Source: Lachnospiraceae bacterium (lineage in GTDB: Bacteria > Bacillota_A > Clostridia > Lachnospirales > Lachnospiraceae). From it: DNA of 64,000 nt. Numbering within the stretch: the first letter of the stretch is position 1; each line of letters opens with the position of its first letter. A program made the translations under genes and the position numbers. The stretch is taken from the NCBI GenBank assembly GCA_024684065.1, contig JAIKXO010000321.1:1-64000 (forward strand), written 5' to 3'. The notes beneath the pieces are model-generated. The model was not told where the DNA came from and did not search any database. It saw nothing but the letters and a program-made list of their open reading frames with translations. This document shows positions 27,457 through 35,002 of the stretch, piece by piece.

Positions 27457-27485
27457 AAAAGACCGGCTCCTTAATGAAGCCGGTC
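27457..27485 (-). terminator. Terminator of the rpsF-ssb-rpsR operon
   Basis: GACCGGCT (27478-27485 read on minus) pairs with AGCCGGTC (27461-27468), followed on the minus strand by TTTTATTG. It lies 40 bases after the rpsR stop. Confidence 0.85.
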
Positions 27486-27524
27486 CTGAATATCCTTTTA
27501 TTCACCTGATCGCGTATAAAGGGC

Positions 27525-27800
27525 TTATTCCTGAGTATAAGGAAGCAGTGCGATATGCCTCGCCCTTTTGATAGCTGTTGTAAGCTTTCTCTGATGTTCG
27601 GCACAATTCCCCGTGATCCTTCTGGGGAGGATCTTTCCTCTTTCAGAAATGTATTTCCTGAGGACAGCAACATCTTTATAGTCGATTACCTTGTCCTTAC
27701 CACAGAATACACATACCTTTTTCCTTCTGCGTATTCCGCCTCTCCTCTTCATCGGAGAATCAGCCCTGTCATTATCGCCCTGCGGTCTGTTATAAGCCAT
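27525..27800 (-). CDS. rpsR: 30S ribosomal protein S18
   Basis: A 91-residue basic ribosomal protein with the S18 signature: [17 protein letters not shown], then [25 protein letters not shown] and the end [24 protein letters not shown] lies just upstream of the ATG. It is separated from ssb by a 204-base gap that contains the three-hairpin repeat. Confidence 0.97.
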   Translation of the reverse strand: MAYNRPQGDNDRADSPMKRRGGIRRRKKVCVFCGKDKVIDYKDVAVLRKYISERGKILPRRITGNCAEHQRKLTTAIKRARHIALLPYTQE

Positions 27801-27843
27801 TTATCAATTCCTCCTTACGAACTATTGAACTAGCGGTAATGAT

Positions 27844-27956
27844 CCGATCTGTAAACAGACCGGACTTATTCGATATTTGCTAAAGCAAATGTCGAATTTA
27901 CCCGGCATAAACCGGAGTTTATGCCCAAGCACACGATTTGCTTCGCAAGTCGGTGC
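27844..27956 (-). repeat. Three-hairpin structured repeat, copy A
   Basis: Three consecutive hairpins follow a small CCG...CGG stem: ATTCGATATTTGC (27868-27880) with GCAAATGTCGAAT (27885-27897); GGCATAAAC (27904-27912) with GTTTATGCC (27917-27925); and GCAC-A-CGATTTGC (27929-27941) with GCAAGTCG-GTGC (27945-27956). The same arrangement recurs at 62702-62781 with compensatory changes. It lies inside the ssb-rpsR transcript. Confidence 0.85.
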
Positions 27957-28004
27957 AGTTTTACACTCAGGCAGATAGTTTCGGAGTCCCTTCATCATGA
28001 TCTT

Positions 28005-28457
28005 TTATGCGAAAGGAAGCTCTTCATCAATCCCGTCGGGAACGTTCATGAAATCATCATTTACATCAGTGCCCGAACTGTTGGATCCCGAATACCCGGA
28101 AGTACCTGATGAACCGGAAGAACTCTGAGAAGCGGCCTTGCTCTCTGCGAATTCCTGTTCATCTATAATGACCTCGGTAGTGTAAACCTTCTGGCCATCC
28201 TTATTTGTATAGCTCCCGGTTTCTATACGGCCCGTTATAGCGATCTTAATTCCTTTGCGGAAATATTTCTCCGCAAATTCCGCCGCTTTTCCGAAAGCTT
28301 TACAGGGTATAAAGTCAGCCGTCTGATCGGAATTGTTCCTGTTAAATCTTCTGTCTACGGCAAGAGTATATCTTGCGATCGCTAACTGATTATCGCCTGA
28401 CGAATATCTGACTTCGGGATCTTTTGTCAATCTGCCCATTAAAATAACTTTATTCAT
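28005..28457 (-). CDS. ssb: Single-stranded DNA-binding protein
   Basis: A 150-residue SSB. The OB fold covers about residues 1-105, beginning MNKVILMGRLTKDPEVR and including ADFIPCKAFGKAAEF. A Ser/Gly-rich linker (about 118-132) leads to an acidic tail ending EELPFA, the family's protein-docking tip. It sits between rpsF and rpsR, 17 bases after rpsF. Confidence 0.97.
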   Translation of the reverse strand: MNKVILMGRLTKDPEVRYSSGDNQLAIARYTLAVDRRFNRNNSDQTADFIPCKAFGKAAEFAEKYFRKGIKIAITGRIETGSYTNKDGQKVYTTEVIIDEQEFAESKAASQSSSGSSGTSGYSGSNSSGTDVNDDFMNVPDGIDEELPFA

Positions 28458-28474
28458 ATAAACTCTCTTTCTAA

Positions 28475-28765
28475 CTACGCCTCATTCTGCTTTACGCAAA
28501 GATATCGAACGACGTTTTCCATAATGCGTATACGATTCTCGATCTCTACAGGCGCCGTAGGCTCGGCATCGAACTGGATGAAGTAGTAGTAACCCTCTTT
28601 CATCTTCTTGACTTCGAAGGCAAATTTCTTTTTACCCCAGTCGTCAACGTTCGTCACCGTTCCGCCAAAGCGTGAAATAAGCTCTTTTACACGCTCAAGC
28701 TCCTCGGCTCTTCCATCGTCCTCGATCTTAGCATTCAGAACAACGCATAATTCATATTTGCTCAT
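28475..28765 (-). CDS. rpsF: 30S ribosomal protein S6
   Basis: A 96-residue ribosomal protein. The sequence MSKYELCVVLNAKIEDD and GGTVTNVDDWGKKKFAFEVKKMKEGYYY is diagnostic. The start at 28765 is chosen because GAAGGAGGT lies just upstream; a 16-residue longer reading frame would include that site. First gene of the rpsF-ssb-rpsR operon. Confidence 0.96.
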   Translation of the reverse strand: MSKYELCVVLNAKIEDDGRAEELERVKELISRFGGTVTNVDDWGKKKFAFEVKKMKEGYYYFIQFDAEPTAPVEIENRIRIMENVVRYLCVKQNEA

Positions 28766-28790
28766 GCTAGTACCTCCTTCTGGATTATCA

Positions 28791-28811
28791 GCCCCGGAGG
28801 GAATCCGGAGC
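28791..28811 (-). promoter_or_regulatory. Hairpin in rpsF leader
   Basis: On the minus strand GCTCCGGA-TTCCC-TCCGGGGC, an eight-pair stem with one G-U pair, just upstream of the ribosome site of rpsF. In B. subtilis and E. coli an rpsF leader structure is bound by S6:S18 for feedback control. This hairpin is a candidate for that role, but I cannot confirm the binding motif. Confidence 0.4.
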
Positions 28812-28837
28812 AAGGATAAAATGTATCACGGAATGAT

Positions 28838-28866
28838 ATATTATCACATAGTATTGTCATTTTCAA
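28838..28866 (-). promoter_or_regulatory. Promoter of the rpsF operon
   Basis: On the minus strand TTGAAA (28861-28866), 17-base spacer, TAATAT (28838-28843). Predicted start near 28831 gives a leader of about 65 bases. Confidence 0.7.
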
Positions 28867-28891
28867 GCGGTTATTTCCCTGAAAAATGCAC

Positions 28892-28926
28892 AAAAAAAGG
28901 ACAATCGCCGAAACGGCATTGCCCTT
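28892..28926 (-). terminator. Terminator after the HPr-like gene
   Basis: On the minus strand AGGGCAAT-GCCG, loop, CGGC-GATTGTCCT, one bulge and one G-U pair, then seven T. It separates the HPr-like gene from the rpsF operon. Confidence 0.9.
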
Positions 28927-29000
28927 ATGATAACCGGTTAATGCATAAAAACAATTGTAATTTCCCAGATAAAGCCCTGCAGCTTTAAAGCTTCTTAAAC

Positions 29001-29231
29001 CTAGATCATGTAAGGCTTGATAACAGCTAAAACGTCATCAGCATTGCCTTCCGCATGGATGTTAAGATCAATGGGCTTTGAAAGGTCAAGACTGAAAATA
29101 CCCATAATGGACTTTGCGTCTATAACATACCTTCCGGAAACCAGATCAAAATCATAATCAAACTTGGTAATCTCATTTACGAAGGACTTTACCTTATCGA
29201 TAGAGTTTAAAGAAATCTGTACTGTTTTCAA
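29001..29231 (-). CDS. HPr-like protein lacking the active-site histidine
   Basis: A 76-residue HPr-fold protein. The second half, DAKSIMGIFSLDLSKPI, matches the regulatory-serine region of HPr and keeps the serine (S41, equivalent to Ser46). The N-terminal region that should read G-L-H-A-R-P is replaced by SIDKVKSF, so the phosphorylatable histidine is missing and it cannot relay phosphate in the PTS. This resembles Crh, an HPr paralogue used only for regulation, though it is more divergent. The start is TTG with AAGGAGG upstream. Monocistronic, with its own promoter and terminator. Confidence 0.8.
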   Translation of the reverse strand: MKTVQISLNSIDKVKSFVNEITKFDYDFDLVSGRYVIDAKSIMGIFSLDLSKPIDLNIHAEGNADDVLAVIKPYMI

Positions 29232-29439
29232 ATCAAATACCTCCTTACGAATTATTATTTAATACTTGTTTGCGCCTTACATTTCCCAAATATCTGATAA
29301 CGGATACATAATTATGTCCGTTATTCCATAGCAGAAAATAAACATGCGCTTTTGGTATATATAGTAAACGGACGGACAGCCGGCTTGCCGTTCCGCTACC
29401 TCCAGAATAATGCTTAAGCAGCTTCTCTTAAGCACCCTT

Positions 29440-29468
29440 ATCTTAAGTCGGAGCATGATAAAAGTCAA
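29440..29468 (-). promoter_or_regulatory. Promoter of the HPr-like gene
   Basis: On the minus strand TTGACT (29463-29468), 17-base spacer, TAAGAT (29440-29445). The leader of about 200 bases contains a hairpin around ATAACGGA...TCCGTTAT (29294-29322). Confidence 0.7.
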
Positions 29469-29584
29469 TACTCAAATAGGTACAAAAAGTAAGATTTTAC
29501 AAGGCTTTTTTTAATGCTATTCACGACCTTCTCGAAGGACGATTACAATAATAGACAAAAAACAGCCCCAAAACAGGCAGCTTC

Positions 29585-29612
29585 TTGTATATTTTACTGT
29601 AGATGCTATAAT
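29585..29612 (+). promoter_or_regulatory. Promoter upstream of mtaB
   Basis: TTGTAT (29585-29590), 16-base spacer, TATAAT (29607-29612). The start would be near 29619, giving a long leader of about 205 bases to mtaB, or a separate small RNA. Confidence 0.6.
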
Positions 29613-29642
29613 CTTTATAATTCGGGACAAAGTAAGCTCTGC

Positions 29643-29756
29643 ATGATCAAAAGGAAACAGAAGATCATCTCATCACCTGCCGGCAGGGGACAGACTTATA
29701 GTAAACGACAAAATAAACTTTATTTTGTCGTTTACTGCGCCTAGGCACCGCAGGTG
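29643..29756 (+). other. Structured leader or small RNA candidate
   Basis: The 592-base gap between the HPr-like gene and mtaB contains no convincing protein gene. Within the mtaB leader, ATGATC pairs with GATCAT (29643-29668), CACCTGC (29674-29680) with GCAGGTG (29750-29756), and inside that a 14-16 bp stem runs from GTAAACGACAAAAT (29701-29714) to ATTTTGTCGTTTAC (29722-29735). No match to SRP, 6S, tmRNA or T-box signatures was seen. Confidence 0.45.
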
Positions 29757-29823
29757 GCATATTTCCTTACAAAATCCGTCCTGATTGATAATTCTTCGTG
29801 AAAGGAAATAAATATTCTTTAAA

Positions 29824-31254
29824 ATGTTAGCGGCGTTTCATAATCTGGGGTGCAAGGTCAATGCCTACGAGACCGAAAGGATGATCCAGGCCTTCAAGGA
29901 GGCGGGACATACAATAACGGACTTTGATAAGATAAGTGATGTTTATATCGTTAACACGTGCACGGTGACGAATATTGCAGACAGGAAATCAAGGCAGATG
30001 CTTCACCGCGCGAGAGCTCTTAATCCCGGGGCTGTCGTGGTGGCCTGCGGATGCTTTGCGGAGGCGGAAAAGGAAAAGGCCGAAAAAGACGGCGCCATAG
30101 ATATTCTGGTCTCTAACAGAGAAAAGAAAAACATAGTAAGGATAGTAGAGGACTATATATATGGAAAGGAAGAAAAAGATACAGCGGCTTACGCAATAAA
30201 TTCAGATGTACGGCAGACGAAAGATGCCGGGACTCTGGCTACTTACGGAGAAAAGGAAACGAAGGTGTATATCCCTGACGGGGATGAACCTGACGATCAT
30301 GGCTTCCTTAAAGCGCTCCACGGCCATACCAGGGCTTATATAAAGATCCAGGATGGCTGTAACCAGTTTTGCAGCTATTGCATAATACCTTACGCCAGAG
30401 GAAGGATAAAGAGCAGGCCGAAGGAGGATATAATAAAAGAGCTTAATGCGCTTTCCGAAAACGGCATAAAGGAGATAGTCCTGACCGGCATACATTTAAG
30501 CTCTTACGGGCTAGATCTCAAAACCTCTGCTTCCTATAATGAAATAGCGAGAGAAGGCGGGTACGTAAACAACGGGCTTATCGAGGTCATAAGGGAGGCG
30601 TCCAGGATTGAGGGCGTTGACAGGATAAGGCTTGGGTCATTGGAGCCGAGGATAATCACGGATGAGTTTCTGAAGGCGGTAAAAGAGACGGGAAAGGTAT
30701 GCCCTCATTTTCATCTTTCGCTTCAGAGCGGGTCTGACAGCGTATTAAAGAGGATGAACAGGCATTATGATACAAGGGAGTATTTCGATAAGGTCAGCCT
30801 GATCCGGAGCTGTTTTGAACATCCTGCGATCACTACCGATGTAATAGCCGGATTTCCGCAGGAAAGCGAGGAGGAGTTTCTTGAAACAAGGGATTTTCTG
30901 AACAGGGTCGATTTTTATGAGGTTCATATATTCAAATATTCGAGAAGAAAGGGAACCCCGGCAGACAGACTAAGCGGACAGCTTACGGAAAAAGAAAAGG
31001 AGAAAAGGGCGAAGCTTTTAAGCCTTGATGACGAAGAGAGGAGAAGGAGGTTCAGGGATTATTATACGGGAAAGGCCGAGGAGGTCCTTTTTGAGGAAAA
31101 GAAGCTTATAGACGGGGAAGAATATTATACGGGCTTTAACAGGGAATATGTGAAATTTGCCTGCAGGTCGCAGAAGGATCTGACGAATATGCTTGTAAAC
31201 GGCAGGGTTGAAGCCGGACACCTTAACAATTACTTGTGTTTTTGTGCTGATTAG
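29824..31254 (+). CDS. mtaB: tRNA (N6-threonylcarbamoyladenosine(37)-C2)-methylthiotransferase
   Basis: A radical-SAM enzyme that adds a methylthio group to t6A37 in tRNAs reading ANN codons. The 476 residues carry the MTTase domain (FHNLGCKVNAYETERM; NTCTVTN; ACGCFAE), a radical-SAM CNQFCSYC cluster motif near residue 178 and a C-terminal TRAM-like part. The three N-terminal cysteines for the second cluster are present. The N terminus reads like MtaB rather than MiaB. The ribosome site is distant (AAAGGAAA about 15 bases upstream). Not clearly cotranscribed with the following genes. Confidence 0.93.
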   Translation: MLAAFHNLGCKVNAYETERMIQAFKEAGHTITDFDKISDVYIVNTCTVTNIADRKSRQMLHRARALNPGAVVVACGCFAEAEKEKAEKDGAIDILVSNREKKNIVRIVEDYIYGKEEKDTAAYAINSDVRQTKDAGTLATYGEKETKVYIPDGDEPDDHGFLKALHGHTRAYIKIQDGCNQFCSYCIIPYARGRIKSRPKEDIIKELNALSENGIKEIVLTGIHLSSYGLDLKTSASYNEIAREGGYVNNGLIEVIREASRIEGVDRIRLGSLEPRIITDEFLKAVKETGKVCPHFHLSLQSGSDSVLKRMNRHYDTREYFDKVSLIRSCFEHPAITTDVIAGFPQESEEEFLETRDFLNRVDFYEVHIFKYSRRKGTPADRLSGQLTEKEKEKRAKLLSLDDEERRRRFRDYYTGKAEEVLFEEKKLIDGEEYYTGFNREYVKFACRSQKDLTNMLVNGRVEAGHLNNYLCFCAD

Positions 31255-31262
31255 TATACAAT
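31234..31262 (+). promoter_or_regulatory. Promoter for the ireB operon
   Basis: TTGTGT (31234-31239), 17-base spacer, TACAAT (31257-31262). It overlaps the end of mtaB and would start transcription near 31269, 60 bases before ireB. Confidence 0.65.
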
Positions 31263-31330
31263 ATATGTAAAACAAAGTTATGGAAACTTTGTTGGGGCAG
31301 AGTATAAATTTAATAGGGAGGGAATGTGAT

Positions 31331-31594
31331 ATGCAGGATCTTGGAAGCACTCAGCATTTCAGCGTGCAGGGCGAGCCTGAAACAGGGGTCAAGCTTGTAC
31401 TGGCGGCTGTTTATGAGGCTCTGACTGAAAAGGGCTATAATCCTGTAAACCAGATCGTTGGCTATATTATGTCCGGTGATCCGACATATATTACGAGCCA
31501 CAATAATGCCAGAAGCCTTATCATGAAGGTTGAAAGGGACGAGCTGGTTGAAGAACTTTTGGAATCTTATATCAAGAAGAACGGATGGAAGTAG
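31331..31594 (+). CDS. IreB family regulatory phosphoprotein (UPF0297)
   Basis: An 87-residue protein with the family signature: a threonine-rich N terminus (LGSTQHFSVQG), ALTEKGYNPVNQIVGYIMSGDPTYITSHNNAR and a helical end. In Enterococcus, IreB is phosphorylated by the PASTA kinase IreK and affects cephalosporin resistance; here the same role is only likely. ATG 31331 follows GGGAGGG; a longer frame from 31280 would include the ribosome site. It precedes ruvX as in other Firmicutes. Confidence 0.93.
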   Translation: MQDLGSTQHFSVQGEPETGVKLVLAAVYEALTEKGYNPVNQIVGYIMSGDPTYITSHNNARSLIMKVERDELVEELLESYIKKNGWK

Positions 31595-31603
31595 AGGGCC
31601 TTT

Positions 31604-32035
31604 ATGAGGGCTATGGGGCTTGACTACGGCTCTAAGACGGTTGGAGTTGCGGTCTCTGATGAGCTTATGCTCACCGCTCAGGGTGTGGAGATCATACGAA
31701 GAGAAAAAGAGGACAGGCTCAGGCGGACATATGCCAGGATAGAAGAGCTTGTATCTGAGTATAATGTGGATACTATCGTGCTTGGCTTCCCGAAGAACAT
31801 GAACAATTCCGAGGGGGAAAGATGCGAGCGCGTAAGGGCTTTTGCAGACGGTCTCAAAAGAAGAACGGGACTGCCTGTTATTCTATGGGATGAAAGGCTC
31901 ACTACGGTTGCGGCGATCCGTTCCATGGAAGAGACGGGTGTCAGGGATAAAAAGAAATATGTCGATGAGATAGCCGCTATGTTCATTTTAGAGGGCTATC
32001 TGGAAAGAAAAAGAGGAAGCCTTACTGAAACTTAA
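31604..32035 (+). CDS. ruvX: Holliday junction resolvase-like protein RuvX (YqgF)
   Basis: A 143-residue RNase H-fold protein of the YqgF family, linked to pre-16S rRNA maturation and possibly Holliday junctions. Visible motifs: [16 protein letters not shown] with the first acidic residue, [15 protein letters not shown], and [11 protein letters not shown]. Nine bases after ireB in the conserved ireB-ruvX-DUF1292 order. Confidence 0.94.
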   Translation: MRAMGLDYGSKTVGVAVSDELMLTAQGVEIIRREKEDRLRRTYARIEELVSEYNVDTIVLGFPKNMNNSEGERCERVRAFADGLKRRTGLPVILWDERLTTVAAIRSMEETGVRDKKKYVDEIAAMFILEGYLERKRGSLTET

Positions 32036-32107
32036 GGAGAGCGGATGAACGCAGCTGTTCATCGGTTCCTGTTGTTTGGGTAAGGCTTATAAGAGTTTGA
32101 TCAGAAA

Positions 32108-32359
32108 ATGGAAAAACTGCAGTTTGAAACAGAAGACGGAATATCAGAGTTCTATGTGTTAGATCAGACAAGGATAAATGAAACCGATTATCTGCTTGTC
32201 TCGGAGTCTCCTGCAGAGGATGAGGATACCGAAGAAGAGGTCATTATACTTAAGGATATATCAAAACCTGAGGATCCCGAGAGCATATATGAGCTTTTAG
32301 AAGATGAGGACGAGCTTTTAGCGGTATTTAAGGTATTTGAAGAGCTTGCACAGGAATAG
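32108..32359 (+). CDS. DUF1292 domain protein (YrzB-like)
   Basis: An 83-residue highly acidic protein with the DUF1292 pattern: an N-terminal EDGISEFYVLDQTRINETDYLLV strand region, a poly-acidic centre, EEVIILKDI and a helical end EDELLAVFKVFEELAQE. Function is unknown. It follows ruvX by 72 bases; a small GATGAAC/GTTCATC hairpin lies between them. Confidence 0.88.
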   Translation: MEKLQFETEDGISEFYVLDQTRINETDYLLVSESPAEDEDTEEEVIILKDISKPEDPESIYELLEDEDELLAVFKVFEELAQE

Positions 32360-32444
32360 CTGACCGGCGCGTCCCGGCCGGATATAGTCTTCCTGTGCGT
32401 ACTTTTATATTAATGAAGCTTTGGATTTTACGGGAGAATAAATA

Positions 32445-34103
32445 TTGTCTGGAGATAAAAAAATAAGGATCATCCCGCTCGGGGGCCTCGGACAGATAGG
32501 CATGAATATCACTGCCTTTGAGTACAGGGATTCTATTGTGGTCATAGACTGCGGGCTGGCGTTCCCGGAGGACGATATGCTGGGAATAGACCTGGTGATC
32601 CCGGATGTCAGCTATCTGATAGATAATAAGGAAAAGCTGAAGGGCCTGGTAGTAACGCATGGCCACGAGGATCATATCGGAGCGATCCCTTACGTTATAA
32701 AGCATCTCGGGGTGCCGATCTATGCAACAAGGCTGACCATGGCGCTTATAGACGGCAAGCTCAAGGAGCATCTTTTGGAAGATCAGGTTGAGAAGCACAT
32801 AGTTGACTTTGGCGATATTATTGATCTTTCCGATATAAAAGCCGAGTTTATAAAGACAAATCATTCAATTGCGGATGCCTGCGCCATTGCCCTGCATACC
32901 GAAGCCGGAGTGATAGTCCATACGGGGGATTTTAAGGTGGATTATACCCCGGTATTCGGGGATCCCATCGATCTTCAAAGGTTTGCGGAGCTTGGGAAAA
33001 AAGGCGTACTGGCGCTTTTATGTGATTCCACGAATGCTGAAAGGCATGGCTATACCAGTTCGGAAAAGACGGTTGGGAAGGCTTTCGAAGATATTTTCGA
33101 GGATCATAACGATACGAGGATCTTTGTGGCAACCTTTGCTTCCAATATAGACAGGATAAGGCAGATCATCAATACCGCCTATAAATACGGACGAAAGGTT
33201 GCGGTTCAGGGCAGGAGCATCGAGAATATCGTTGTGACGGCTCAGGAGATCGGATATCTGGATATCCCGGGGAATACGCTCATAGATATAGACAGGATCA
33301 GGGATTATCCCGACGAAAAGCTGGTCATAATCACCACAGGTTCCCAGGGCGAAACCATGGCGGCCCTTAACAGGATAGCCAACAAGCAGAACAAATGGGC
33401 CAGGATAAAGCCCGGAGATACGGTTATTTTCAGCTCAAACCCGATTCCCGGCAACGAGAAGGCGGTCTCAAGGGTCATTAACGAGCTGACCCTGCAGGGA
33501 GCGGATGTCGTATATCAGGATGCCCATGTTTCGGGGCATGCTTCGGAGGAGGAAATAAAGCTTATATACTCGCTTGTGAAGCCTAAATATGCGATACCGG
33601 TTCACGGGGAATATAAGCATTTAAAAGCTCAGGCATATATTGCGAGAGATCTGGGGATCCCTAAGGAAAGCATCTTCATTCTCCAGGCGGGGGATGTTCT
33701 CTCGGTCGGAAGAGATTCCGCCATGATAACGGGTCATGTTGAGACCGGAAGCCTCTTTGTGGACGGGCTCGGAGTAGGAGATGTCGGAAATGTTGTCTTA
33801 AGGGACAGGCAGATTCTGTCGGAAAACGGAATGGTCATAGTTATCGCGGCGCTTTCAGCGGACACCGGGGAGTTAATTTCCGGTCCCGAGATCATTACCA
33901 GAGGATTTATCTATGTCAGGGAGTCCGACGAGATAATGACGGAAATGGAAGAGGTTGCGGAGGAGACATTCAGGAAGCTATCGGAGAAGGGAATTACGGA
34001 TTGGAATAAAATGAAATCCTCTATGAGGGATGAGATGAGCAGCTTTATTTGGGGGAAGATGAAGCGGCGTCCGATGGTCATCACGATTTTTTTAGAGGTA
34101 TAA
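32445..34103 (+). CDS. rnj: Ribonuclease J
   Basis: A 552-residue metallo-beta-lactamase/beta-CASP RNase with endonuclease and 5' exonuclease activity in RNA decay. The metal site is THGHEDHIGAIPYV; later motifs include VHTGDFKVDYTP, LLCDSTNAE and PVHGEYKHLKAQA. The C-terminal domain ends as in other RNase J proteins. A TTG start at 32445 is supported by GGGAG eight bases upstream. It lies within the otherwise B. subtilis-like yrr-type gene order, between DUF1292 and mltG-like genes. Confidence 0.95.
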   Translation: MSGDKKIRIIPLGGLGQIGMNITAFEYRDSIVVIDCGLAFPEDDMLGIDLVIPDVSYLIDNKEKLKGLVVTHGHEDHIGAIPYVIKHLGVPIYATRLTMALIDGKLKEHLLEDQVEKHIVDFGDIIDLSDIKAEFIKTNHSIADACAIALHTEAGVIVHTGDFKVDYTPVFGDPIDLQRFAELGKKGVLALLCDSTNAERHGYTSSEKTVGKAFEDIFEDHNDTRIFVATFASNIDRIRQIINTAYKYGRKVAVQGRSIENIVVTAQEIGYLDIPGNTLIDIDRIRDYPDEKLVIITTGSQGETMAALNRIANKQNKWARIKPGDTVIFSSNPIPGNEKAVSRVINELTLQGADVVYQDAHVSGHASEEEIKLIYSLVKPKYAIPVHGEYKHLKAQAYIARDLGIPKESIFILQAGDVLSVGRDSAMITGHVETGSLFVDGLGVGDVGNVVLRDRQILSENGMVIVIAALSADTGELISGPEIITRGFIYVRESDEIMTEMEEVAEETFRKLSEKGITDWNKMKSSMRDEMSSFIWGKMKRRPMVITIFLEV

Positions 34104-34127
34104 ATTAAATAATGAGGGGTGGGACAA

Positions 34128-34457
34128 ATGAATCAGGAGCTGGATATGGCGGTTTCCTCGCTTATCAAAAGCCTCCTCGATACTCCGGAGTACAGGACTT
34201 ATCTTCAGGAAAAGTCCAGGGTAGATGGAGATGAGGAATGTCTGAACAAGATAAGGAGATTCCGCGAGCTGTCGTATGAGCTTCAAAACTGCTCGGATGA
34301 GCAGCGGATGCATGAAGCGGCCAGAATAGAGGCTGAGAGCGATGCCTTATGCAATGATGTGAGAGTTTTGGATTTTATGCAGGCAGAGGTTGACTTTATA
34401 AGGCTCTATCAGGATATTATCGGCAGAATAATAAAAGAGATCGATATAGAGGACTGA
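34128..34457 (+). CDS. YlbF family regulator
   Basis: A 109-residue all-helical protein of the YlbF/YmcA type. The helices include MAVSSLIKSLLDTPEYRTYL and RFRELSYELQNCSDEQ. In B. subtilis, YlbF with YmcA and YaaT forms the Y-complex that guides RNase Y. ATG 34128 has GAGGGG upstream; GTG 34119 lies in that site. The neighbour rnj fits a role in RNA processing. Confidence 0.85.
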   Translation: MNQELDMAVSSLIKSLLDTPEYRTYLQEKSRVDGDEECLNKIRRFRELSYELQNCSDEQRMHEAARIEAESDALCNDVRVLDFMQAEVDFIRLYQDIIGRIIKEIDIED

Positions 34458-34459
34458 CA

Positions 34460-35002
34460 ATGAATATAAGACAGGCGGCGCTTTCCTTTGCAAGCTTCGT
34501 GATAAGGTCAGCGCTCGTTATAATTATTGTCTTTGCGATCATAAGACTCGGTAAACAGGCCTATGATTTCGGATTCAAGCTTTTTACCGAGGAGGCGGTG
34601 GATGAGCCTCCCGGAAGGGATGTTTCCGTCACCATAACGTCCGATGAGGGAACCGTGGATATCGCAAAGATGCTTGAGGAAAAAGGGCTTACGACGGACT
34701 GGAAGCTCTTTATCCTGCAGTCTAAGCTTTCCGAGCATGATGAACCGATCGTACCGGGAAGCTATACTTTGAATACCTCGATGAATGCGGATGCCATTCT
34801 TATGGTGATCGAAAACATAGAGGCCGAGGAGCCTTTAGAGGATATGGGAGAAGCCGATGAGCTGGTGGAACAGCCCTCGAATGAGGTTGGAAACTCTACG
34901 GCCGATGATAATTTTGATGTTTACGGCTATAATGGGGACGGCAGCGATGGCGAGGTCATTGAGCCGGAGATCGTCGAGGATGTCGTGCCAGAGGGTGAGT
35001 AA
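34460..35002 (+). CDS. Short MltG-like membrane protein (no visible catalytic domain)
   Basis: A 180-residue protein with one N-terminal transmembrane helix (about 13-35), an extracytoplasmic part VSVTITSDEGTVDIAKMLEEKGL and VPGSYTLNTSMNADAIL, and a long acidic tail. The visible part matches the LysM-like N-terminal region of endolytic transglycosylase MltG, and the locus is that of yrrL/mltG, but the catalytic YceG-type domain is absent. It is two bases after ylbF and directly abuts trmR. The short form may be normal for this lineage. Confidence 0.75.
   Translation: MNIRQAALSFASFVIRSALVIIIVFAIIRLGKQAYDFGFKLFTEEAVDEPPGRDVSVTITSDEGTVDIAKMLEEKGLTTDWKLFILQSKLSEHDEPIVPGSYTLNTSMNADAILMVIENIEAEEPLEDMGEADELVEQPSNEVGNSTADDNFDVYGYNGDGSDGEVIEPEIVEDVVPEGE

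Noticed and set aside
27242..27673. Minus-strand frame of 143 codons after rpsR
   Set aside because: It overlaps rpsR in another frame, includes the operon terminator and the gdpP promoter, has no family resemblance and no ribosome site.
29514..29744. Plus-strand frame of 76 codons before mtaB
   Set aside because: Crosses the promoter and the structured leader, has no ribosome site and low-quality residue composition.
29232..29823. SRP RNA, 6S RNA, tmRNA or T-box in the 592-base gap
   Set aside because: None of the conserved cores was seen; only generic hairpins and two promoters can be supported.
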